Source: Pseudomonas viridiflava (lineage in GTDB: Bacteria > Pseudomonadota > Gammaproteobacteria > Pseudomonadales > Pseudomonadaceae). From it: 64,000 nt of DNA. Below are positions 7,598-14,864 of this stretch, in pieces. Made by a program: the position numbers and the translations under genes. The notes under the pieces are model-generated. The model was not told the DNA's origin and searched no databases. It saw only the letters and a list, made by a program, of their open reading frames with translations. Position 1 is the stretch's first letter. Each line of letters begins with the position of its first letter. The stretch is from contig NZ_UUIS01000027.1 in NCBI RefSeq assembly GCF_900589395.1, positions 193,002 through 257,001 of the forward strand, in the 5' to 3' direction.

Positions 7598-8884
7598 TCA
7601 GCGTGGCGACCGCCTGAGCGTCATCGTTGCCAGGCCGCTGTCAGCCCGCTCGCGCACCTGCTCATCTTCATCGGCCTGTGCGGCCCGCAGACCCTGCACG
7701 GCGCGCTGCCAATCGGCCTCTTCAAGGTCACGATTATTCAAGGCCTCCACCGCATGCCGACGGATCGCAACCTGCGCCACGCCAAGGCCGCGCAGGGCTT
7801 CGCTGACATCGGCAGGGGTGGCGTCCAGACCGCCGTTCTGTTCGCCCAGGGTGTCTTCGATCATTGCCGTCCACTCCGGGCGCTGTTCCAGCAAGCGCTG
7901 CAGCGGCGCGTAATCAAGCACTGGGCGGCGGGCGCCCTTGCGGCGAAAGCTGTCGAAAGGTGCACAGAAGCCACTGACGGCAATGTCCTGTGCCTGTTCG
8001 ATCAGCCAGTCGAAATCACCCAGGTAGCCCAAGGCGCTGGCACACCAGTTGCGCAGGGGCGCCTGTCGGGTGCGCAAGGCCTGCTGGCGCAAGGCGTCGA
8101 TCACGACCGGGTCGGCATGCCCCGCCAGGCCCAGGATGCGGGCGGCAGGCGTGGCGTCCTTTTTGCTCATCAACTGCTCGATCAGTCCCTGTTGCGCGGC
8201 GGCGCCGTGGGCGATCAGCCAGGGTTCGGCGACCTCGCCGGACACGCCATCAAAGCGGTGCAGGCGGCCAAGATAAAATGCCGCCTGCTCGGCCTCCGAT
8301 TGAGCGGCCACGGCCTTCAAGGTGGTCTCGATGGCCAGCTCTACCGGAAACAGGGATTCGAACTGCTGGCGACTGATGCTGCGCCGGGCCAGGGCGATGT
8401 CGCCGGCGAAATCGTGAAAGATCACCACGAAATCGGTCGTCACCCCTGGGTGGCCGGCAAAGTGCGCGCCCAGTGCCCGGGCGGCCCGGGCCACGCTGAC
8501 GACAAAGCGCCGCTCGGCGTGGCGCCACTGGCGGGGGCCGGCGCGATTGGCAAAGGCTTGCAGGGTTTCATCCAGCGTCAGCAGCGCCGGTGTGGCGTAT
8601 TCGATGTCCAGGTCATGGCGCCAGTCTGCCGGGTTCCACTTCACCGAGCTGAAGCTTTGATCCGTCTCGTCGGCAAAGTCTTCCTCCAGGGCCTGCAGGC
8701 TGTTGAAGGCCAGAGAGGGCAGCGACAGCACTGCTTCTTCTTCGCGATAACTGGCATGAAAGGCGGCCGCATACAGCGGCGCTTCAGGCTGGTCGAGGTG
8801 CGCGTGCAGGGCCAGGCGGGCCGACTCGAACAACTGTTGTTCGAAGGCTTGCCAGTTCATGGCCCGGTCGTGGTAGGTGCTCAT
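7598..8884 (-). CDS. DUF4303-like domain fused to HEAT repeats
   Basis: The 428-residue protein seems to have two parts. Residues 1 to about 190 fit the DUF4303 pattern (FYAAAFHASYREEEAVLSLP-type opening, then a WRH..LDIEY block). The C-terminal half is a run of short alpha-helical HEAT-like repeats, including APLRNWCASALGYLGD and IRRHAVEALNNRDLEE. HEAT repeats usually bind proteins. The fusion resembles HEAT proteins found near type VI secretion loci, but none is in view. The ATG at 8884 has AAGGA six bases upstream. The function is unknown. Confidence 0.65.
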   Translation of the reverse strand: MSTYHDRAMNWQAFEQQLFESARLALHAHLDQPEAPLYAAAFHASYREEEAVLSLPSLAFNSLQALEEDFADETDQSFSSVKWNPADWRHDLDIEYATPALLTLDETLQAFANRAGPRQWRHAERRFVVSVARAARALGAHFAGHPGVTTDFVVIFHDFAGDIALARRSISRQQFESLFPVELAIETTLKAVAAQSEAEQAAFYLGRLHRFDGVSGEVAEPWLIAHGAAAQQGLIEQLMSKKDATPAARILGLAGHADPVVIDALRQQALRTRQAPLRNWCASALGYLGDFDWLIEQAQDIAVSGFCAPFDSFRRKGARRPVLDYAPLQRLLEQRPEWTAMIEDTLGEQNGGLDATPADVSEALRGLGVAQVAIRRHAVEALNNRDLEEADWQRAVQGLRAAQADEDEQVRERADSGLATMTLRRSPR

Positions 8885-9023
8885 GGAAGGTCCTTGTCGA
8901 TGATCGCAGTGCGCGATCATAGCAACACCGGTGCCGTACTGAACCTTGGGCGCGTGCGCCAATCAATCAGTCATGCCTGAGCCTCAGGCCAACCGATCAA
9001 CACGGGTGCAAGGACAATCGAAC

Positions 9024-10295
9024 ATGGTGGCGCGCTGGCAGTGGCTGTTGACGCAATCGACCAAGCGGCTGTGGTTCCGGGCCAGCCTGTTCTCCGTGCT
9101 GGGCGTGGTCACCGCGTTGATGGCCATGGTCCTGAAGGATTATGTGCCGATCACGTTGTCGGCAAAGATCGGTGCCGACGCGGTCGACAAGATCCTGGGG
9201 ATCATTGCGTCGAGCATGCTGGCGGTCACCACGTTTTCGCTGAGCACCATGGTCGCCGCCTACAGCGCGGCCAGCAGCAGTGTTACGCCACGGGCCACGA
9301 CCCTGTTGATGGAGGACAGTACGACCCAGAATGCGCTGGCCACCTTCATTGGTTCGTTCCTGTTCAGCCTGGTGGGCATCATCGCCCTGAGCACTGGCGC
9401 CTATGGCTCGCAAGGCCGGGTCGTGCTGTTTGCCGTGACCCTGGTGGTGGTCATGCTGATCGTCTGGACACTGCTGCGCTGGATCGACCATCTGTCGCGG
9501 CTGGGTCGGGTCGGCGAAACCATCGACCGGGTTGAAGCGGCCGCGCTCAAGGCGATCCGCGACCGGGCCGAGCGGCCCTGCCTGGGGGGCTGCGCCTATC
9601 CGGCCGAACGGCCTGCGGCCAACGCCCATGTCATCGGTAGCCGGCACATCGGTTATGTGCAACACATCGACATGCAGGCGCTGCAAGGGCTGGCCGGCCT
9701 GCACGGTGTGCAGATTTACTTGGAGGTCGTGCCTGGCGGCTTTGTGCATGAAGGCACGGACGTGGCGCAGGTCGTATTCGAGCAGCCACTGCCGCCCGAT
9801 CAGGCCGAAACCCTGGTCAAGGCCATCCTGGCGTCGCTGACCATCGGCCTGCGTCGCACCTTCGAGCACGACCCGCGCTTTGGTGTGTCGGTGCTGTCGG
9901 AAATTGCCTCGCGGGCCTTGTCACCGGCTGTCAATGATCCCGGCACCGCCATCGATGTCATCACCCGTGGCGTGCGGGTCTTTGCCGCACTGGGCACGCC
10001 TGCCGCCGAAACGCAGGCATCCCCGGCCTGCACCCGGGTGTACCTGCGCTGCCTGCAGCCAGGCGATTACTTCGACGACTTTTTCTCGCCCATCGCCCGT
10101 GACGGTGCCGGCCTGATCGAGATCAACCTGCGGCTGGTGAAGGCGCTGGCCAGCCTGCGCCAGATGCGGCCTGACCGCTTCAAGGCGCTGTGTGACCAGC
10201 ACATCGAACTGATCTGCGCGCGAGCCGAAGTGGCCATGACCCTGGCGCACGACAAGCAACGCCTGCGCGAGTGCGTGGCCCGGCTGGCCGAGTGA
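9024..10295 (+). CDS. DUF2254 family membrane protein
   Basis: The 423-residue protein opens with RWQWLLTQSTKRLWFRASLF and has four membrane helices in its first 160 residues, including GIIASSMLAVTTFSLSTMVA and LFAVTLVVVMLIVWTLL. A soluble domain follows, with the conserved block DPRFGVSVLSEIASRALSPA and NDPGTA, typical of DUF2254. The role is unknown; it is an inner-membrane protein. The ATG at 9024 has AAGGA nine bases upstream; the in-frame ATG at 8946 would add residues antisense to the neighbour. It diverges from the DUF4303-HEAT gene. Confidence 0.88.
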   Translation: MVARWQWLLTQSTKRLWFRASLFSVLGVVTALMAMVLKDYVPITLSAKIGADAVDKILGIIASSMLAVTTFSLSTMVAAYSAASSSVTPRATTLLMEDSTTQNALATFIGSFLFSLVGIIALSTGAYGSQGRVVLFAVTLVVVMLIVWTLLRWIDHLSRLGRVGETIDRVEAAALKAIRDRAERPCLGGCAYPAERPAANAHVIGSRHIGYVQHIDMQALQGLAGLHGVQIYLEVVPGGFVHEGTDVAQVVFEQPLPPDQAETLVKAILASLTIGLRRTFEHDPRFGVSVLSEIASRALSPAVNDPGTAIDVITRGVRVFAALGTPAAETQASPACTRVYLRCLQPGDYFDDFFSPIARDGAGLIEINLRLVKALASLRQMRPDRFKALCDQHIELICARAEVAMTLAHDKQRLRECVARLAE

Positions 10296-10348
10296 CCGGA
10301 CCTGACCTGACTTGACGCGCTCCTACGGGGGGCGTCGGGTTCATGCCA

Positions 10349-11278
10349 TCACCCGTTGTAGGTGACATCCGCCGTCAGCGTGCGGCTCTGGCCGTAATAG
10401 CAGTCCAGGTCGCTACCGCAGCTGCTGACGTATTTCTTGTCCGTCAGGTTTTCCAGGTTGAGCTTGAGCGCCACGCCCTCGACGTGCAGTGGGGATTTTT
10501 CCAGGTCGTAGGACAGCATCGCGTCATACACCGTATAGGACGGGATCTGGAAGGCATCGTCCTAGTCGCGACCGTAGTTGCCACGCACATAACGCACGCC
10601 CAGTCCGGCGCCCAGCCCGGCCAGGGGGCTGGCCTCGAAACGGTAGTCGACCCAGGCCGAGGCGGTCAGCGGCGGACGCGAGGCCACGGTCTGGCCTTCA
10701 CGGCCGTCGTCGCTGCTGTGCCATTTGTTCTGGTTGCGCGACACGGCCGCCATCAGGCGCAGGTTCTGCGTGACATTGAGCTTGCCTTCCAGCTCCACGC
10801 CGCATGAGCGTACGGCACCGCTCTGGGGGCTGAACATCGGGTTGGCCAGGTCGGTGGTGAGCATGTTTTCCTGGTCGATCCGGTACACCGACAACGGGAT
10901 AGAACCGTCGATGGCCTCGGGCTCGTACTTGATGCCTACTTCGTACTGTTTGCCGCTGGCAGGCTCGAACGGGCTGCCACTGGCGTCAGTGCCGGTCTGC
11001 GGCAAAAACGATTCGGCGTAGCTGATGTACGGCGTCAGGCCGTTGTCGAACTGAGCCACATAGCGGTCGTCGACGTAGACGTAGCGAGCGTTCTGCCTGA
11101 GGGTCCAGACGTCGTTGAGTTCGAAGGCCGCTTCAGAGCCGATCACGAACTGCTCGCGATCATAACGGTTCACGTCCGGCTCGCCGATGCCCAGTTCGCG
11201 AGCGATCTGCGCGTAGTTCAGCCCTTCGAGCCGGGCGAGCAGAAACACCGTGCGCACTCTCACTGAAGATGCGCGCAC
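10349..11278 (-). pseudogene. decayed ECF sigma factor / TonB-dependent receptor relic
   Basis: One open frame joins pieces of two genes. Codons 1-34 (11177-11278) are a sigma region-4 helix (SRVRTVFLLARLEGL-like, then NYAQIARELGIGE), the end of a FecI-type sigma factor. From about codon 36 the frame is the barrel of a siderophore receptor (REQFVIGSEAAFELND, PYISYAESF, KQYEVGIKYEP). A further join seems to lie near codon 73. A TAG at 10562-10564 interrupts the frame, after which the receptor continues in frame (DDAFQIPSYTVYDAML) to a stop at 10349. The sigma N-terminus, any FecR-type anti-sigma gene, and the receptor signal and plug are missing. It cannot make a working receptor. Confidence 0.85.
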
Positions 11279-11303
11279 GATAAATGGTAATTATTCTCAA
11301 ATT
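11279..11303 (-). promoter_or_regulatory. Fur box upstream of the decayed iron-uptake locus
   Basis: On the minus strand, TTTGAGAATAATTACCATTT lies just upstream of the sigma remnant. It matches the TGAGAATnATTnnCATT style of Pseudomonas Fur boxes in front of FecI-type sigma genes. It supports the view that the relic was an iron-starvation sigma/receptor unit. Confidence 0.7.
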
Positions 11304-11424
11304 AATTGGGCGTGGCGGTGCGTCATGAACACAAATGACCCGATCCGGCCATCAATGCGTTGAAACAGGAAACTTTTACGCATTCATCTCCTCTGAGCGT
11401 GCGACAAAGTGAACCGGGTGAAGC

Positions 11425-11757
11425 ATGGACAGGGACGACGCAATCTATCAGGCGCTGGGCGACATTCTGCTGGCCATCGTGCCCAGGCAGGCCCGCGTGG
11501 CGTATCTGGATGCCTGGGTATCCTACGAGGCCGACCATGCCAGGCTGCATTTCAATTACCTCGACAAGCACGGCGAGTTGCAGGTGTTCATGTCGCCCAA
11601 TGGCCGCATCGACCACGACATCCTGGTGTTGCTGGCGCGCTTGCGCGAGTTCTTCATGGTCAACGGCCTGTATGCTGGCGGTCGGCCCTGGAGTGGCTGT
11701 CAGGTCAGCCTGCCGCTGGACAGTGCCAGGGTCAGTGTGGAATTCAAATACGACTAG
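11425..11757 (+). CDS. small protein resembling the YezG/DUF600 immunity family
   Basis: The 110-residue acidic protein has no signal peptide or membrane segment. Its layout recalls YezG-family antitoxins: an N-terminal helix (AIYQALGDILLAIVP), a strand block (AWVSYEADHARLHFNYL), a helix (LLARLREFFMVNG) and a C-terminal GGRPWSGCQVSLPLD...VEFKYD. YezG-type proteins neutralise LXG or related toxins. No toxin gene is adjacent. The gene overlaps the end of the convergent 128-residue gene by 4 bases. Its start lacks a strong ribosome site. The family call is by pattern only. Confidence 0.55.
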   Translation: MDRDDAIYQALGDILLAIVPRQARVAYLDAWVSYEADHARLHFNYLDKHGELQVFMSPNGRIDHDILVLLARLREFFMVNGLYAGGRPWSGCQVSLPLDSARVSVEFKYD

Positions 11758-12140
11758 CGGGCAGGGTCATAGGTTGACAGGGCACTGTCCCACTCAATGG
11801 CATGGTCCTCGACCGCAACGTGCCAGTCACACTCGGGCAACGCATTGCGCAGCTGGCTCAGGCACCGGCACCAGTGCTGCACGCCCACCCAGGTGGCATT
11901 CTCGGTGTTGTCGGGCAATACGGTCGAACCGCTCAGGACCGTGTAGCGGTCGAGCACGGTGTCGTGCCCGGTATTGACGCTGAGCTCGAACGACGACCAG
12001 TTCAAACCCTGGCCGCCGGCCAGGTAATCTTCAATGGCTCGATCCACGCTGAAATGCCCGGCGATGGCCGTGGCCCTGGCGTTCTGCTCAGGCGTCAGCG
12101 GTGCATCGCTCAGGGCGGTGTAATAGATGGAAATGGACAT
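11754..12140 (-). CDS. hypothetical small acidic protein, convergent with the YezG-like gene
   Basis: The 128-residue protein is acidic and soluble, with no recognised domain. Visible blocks are SISIYYTALSDAPLTPEQNA, LNWSSFELSV and the Trp/Cys-rich TWVGVQHWCRCLSQLRNALP. The size, acidity and setting are like toxin-immunity proteins, but this is inference. It ends inside the last codons of the convergent neighbour. A GAGAGG-type ribosome site precedes the ATG. Confidence 0.6.
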   Translation of the reverse strand: MSISIYYTALSDAPLTPEQNARATAIAGHFSVDRAIEDYLAGGQGLNWSSFELSVNTGHDTVLDRYTVLSGSTVLPDNTENATWVGVQHWCRCLSQLRNALPECDWHVAVEDHAIEWDSALSTYDPAR

Positions 12141-12201
12141 GAAACCTCTCTGGCTGGCAGCACCCGGTGTCGAGTTGTCGATGAAGAAAACGGCTCAGTG
12201 A

Positions 12202-14736
12202 CTACACCGTGCGCTCGATCAACCGCGCCACCCTGGCGGCGATGTCGTCGCGGCGAAACGGTTTGGCCAGCACCTCGAAGGCCTGTAGCTGCGCAGGCTT
12301 GAGGTTGGCGTAGCCGGTGATGATCAGCACCGGCAGGTGCGGTATCGACTGGCGGACTTCAACGGCCAGTTGCGCGCCGGTCTTGTTGGCCATGAGGTGG
12401 TCGGTGATCAACAGGTCAGGGCGCAGGCCGGCTTCGATCATCTGCAGGGCATTGTGCGCCGTGGCCGTATCGGTGACCTGGTAGCCCAGGTCGCGCAGTT
12501 GTAGGGCCGTGGCATAGCGCGCCAGGTCTTCGTCATCAACCAGCAGAATATGTGTGGGGCAGGGCGCTACGGGGGCGCTGGCCTGCGCATCGGTTTCACG
12601 AGCGACAACCGCTTCGGTCACCGGCAACCAGAGCATCACCTGCGTGCCTTGGCCATCCTGTGAAGTGATATCGAAGCCGCCGCCCGATTGCAGCGCCAGG
12701 CCCTGCACCATCGACAGGCCCAGCCCCGTGCCCTTGCCCACGCCCTTGGTCGAATAGAACGGTTCGACGCAGTGCTTGAGGGTGTCCTCGTCCATGCCGC
12801 GGCCATTATCGGCCACCACCAGTTGCACATAGGTTCCGGCTCCCAGGCCGTTGACCTGGCCGTCGGTGACAACGGCCAGCTCGGCGGTGATGCTCAGTTG
12901 CCCGCCCTCATCCATTGCATCGCGGGCGTTGACGGCCAGGTTGAGCACCGACAACTCCAGTTGATGCGGGTCGACGAACACCGCCGGCAATGCGTCGGGA
13001 ATATCGATCAGCACCTCGAACAGCGGCCCCAGCGAGCGTTCGATCAACTCGTTCATGTCATTGACCAGGCTGTGCAGCGCTACGGCCTGGGGCTTGAGTG
13101 TCTGGCGCCGGCCAAAGGTCAGCAGGCGACCCACCAGGATGCGCGCCCGGTCGGCCGCCTGCAGCGCGCCGTCGATCAGGCGGCTGTGCTGCGGGTCAGG
13201 CGAGCGACGGCGGATCAGCTCCAGCGAGGCCATGATCGGCGTCAGCAGGTTATTGAAGTCATGGGCCATGCCGCCGCTGAGCTGGCCGATCATTTCCAGC
13301 TTGCGCGACTCGTGCAACTGCACGATGGCCTGCTCGCGCTCGGCCAGGCTGGCGACCACGCGTTGTTCAAGGCTGTCGTTGAGCTCGCGCAGTTCGAGTT
13401 CGGCCTTGATCCGCGCACTGATGTCAACGCACACGCACAGCAGGCCATTGAATTGCTGCCGGTCATCATGCAGCGGGGTGATGTGATTCTGCACCCACAC
13501 CAGACGGCCGTCGGGGCGGGTGTAGCGCTTGGTGATTTCAAACGGGGTGGCGTTGTCGAGGTTATGCCCGCCGGCGAGGGTGTGCAGCGCCGCATCATCG
13601 GGGTGGGTGATGGCTTCGATGGGCAGGTGCAGCAGTTCCTCGCGGCGCCGGCCGATGATCTCGCAGTACTGGTCGTTGACCCGCACCAGGGCACCGCTGG
13701 GGTCGCACACGGCAATGCCGGCACCGGCCTGGTCAAACATGGCCGACAACTGCGCCGAACTGGTGCGCAAGGCCGCCTCGGCGCGGGCGTGATCGATCCA
13801 CAGCCAGCCCAGCTTGGCGGCTTCCTCGGCCAGCAGGACCTCGTGCCTGTCAAACCCGGTCGGGCGGTTGCGCTGCACATCGAGCACCGCTTCAAGCTGG
13901 CCGTGACGCAGCACCGGCACCAGCAGACGAGAAGCAGGGACAGTGCTGATGGCCTGTTCAGGCGTTGCCTGAAGTACGCTTTTGCCTGCCTGCAGGTGCG
14001 TCAGTTGTTGCGTATTCAGTTGCAAGCGCAGGCACAGGTCAGGCTTGTCCGCAGAGCGATGAGCTACAAGCCGGTCATCGGCGCTGGCGCTCTCGACCAG
14101 AAAGGCCTGTGCATCGCCGAGCACCTCGCACAGCCGCGTGAGCACCAGAGTCTGGATCTGCCTGGGCGCGGTGATCGACGGCAGGAGCTTGCCCAGCTCC
14201 AGGGCAAAGGCCTGGCGCCGCTCGAACTGCACTCGCTCGGTGGTCTCGGTGACGATGCACAGCACGCCGCCCACCGAGCCGTCGGCTTCGCGCACGGCCG
14301 AGTAGGAGACATCGAACCAGACGTTTTCACCGCGACCGTGGCGTTCGATATAGAACGGCCGGTCCTTCGCCGAAAAGGTCTGGCCCGTTTCGCGCACGCC
14401 GCGCAGCAGCGGTTCCAGGTCATCCCACAATTCACGCCAGTGCTCGATGGCCGGCCGGCCCAGGGCGGCAGGGTGCTTGTTGCCGATGGTCGGCGCATAG
14501 GCGTCGTTGTACAGCGCGACATACTCCGGACCCCAGAACACCACGATCTGCGCCTGCACCGGCAAGACGGTGCTCATCAAGGTTTTCAGGCAGGCCGGCC
14601 ACTGGTCGGGCAGGCCCAGCGGGGAGTTGACCAAGGCGCCGCTTTGCAGCAGCGCACTCATTTGCCCACCGTGGGCAAGAAAGTCCCAGGTGCACGGCGC
14701 GGCTTCGCCAGTATTCATCCTGCTGAGCAGTTCCAT
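12202..14736 (-). CDS. hybrid sensor histidine kinase / response regulator with PAS and GAF domains
   Basis: The 844-residue protein has no membrane segment. An N-terminal PAS-like region (about 50-170) is followed by a GAF-like region (180-320) and a PAS domain (325-440). The HisKA domain has H492 in GGMAHDFNNLL; then comes a HATPase domain (NLAVNARDAMDEGG, DNGRGMDE, GTGLGLSMVQG). A receiver domain at the C-terminus has acidic residues in LLVDDED and acceptor D779 in LLITDHL. It is a soluble hybrid kinase that probably senses an internal signal and can phosphorelay within itself. The ATG at 14736 is used; an ATG at 14718 is also possible. No partner regulator is adjacent. Confidence 0.87.
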   Translation of the reverse strand: MELLSRMNTGEAAPCTWDFLAHGGQMSALLQSGALVNSPLGLPDQWPACLKTLMSTVLPVQAQIVVFWGPEYVALYNDAYAPTIGNKHPAALGRPAIEHWRELWDDLEPLLRGVRETGQTFSAKDRPFYIERHGRGENVWFDVSYSAVREADGSVGGVLCIVTETTERVQFERRQAFALELGKLLPSITAPRQIQTLVLTRLCEVLGDAQAFLVESASADDRLVAHRSADKPDLCLRLQLNTQQLTHLQAGKSVLQATPEQAISTVPASRLLVPVLRHGQLEAVLDVQRNRPTGFDRHEVLLAEEAAKLGWLWIDHARAEAALRTSSAQLSAMFDQAGAGIAVCDPSGALVRVNDQYCEIIGRRREELLHLPIEAITHPDDAALHTLAGGHNLDNATPFEITKRYTRPDGRLVWVQNHITPLHDDRQQFNGLLCVCVDISARIKAELELRELNDSLEQRVVASLAEREQAIVQLHESRKLEMIGQLSGGMAHDFNNLLTPIMASLELIRRRSPDPQHSRLIDGALQAADRARILVGRLLTFGRRQTLKPQAVALHSLVNDMNELIERSLGPLFEVLIDIPDALPAVFVDPHQLELSVLNLAVNARDAMDEGGQLSITAELAVVTDGQVNGLGAGTYVQLVVADNGRGMDEDTLKHCVEPFYSTKGVGKGTGLGLSMVQGLALQSGGGFDITSQDGQGTQVMLWLPVTEAVVARETDAQASAPVAPCPTHILLVDDEDLARYATALQLRDLGYQVTDTATAHNALQMIEAGLRPDLLITDHLMANKTGAQLAVEVRQSIPHLPVLIITGYANLKPAQLQAFEVLAKPFRRDDIAARVARLIERTV

Positions 14737-14864
14737 GGCTGAGTAGGCTCGATTGGCACAGGGTGGAATAAGTGATCTGGCGGTTAGAGCGGCAAAGGAC
14801 GATGGATGTTCCCCATCAGGTCGATACGGCCGCGCTTGCAGACAGTGCAAGGCGGCCGTGCGGG

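Noticed and set aside
12688..14742. A 684-codon open frame antisense to the hybrid kinase
   Set aside because: The kinase frame has all its motifs; the antisense product is His/Gln/Arg-rich with no recognisable fold.
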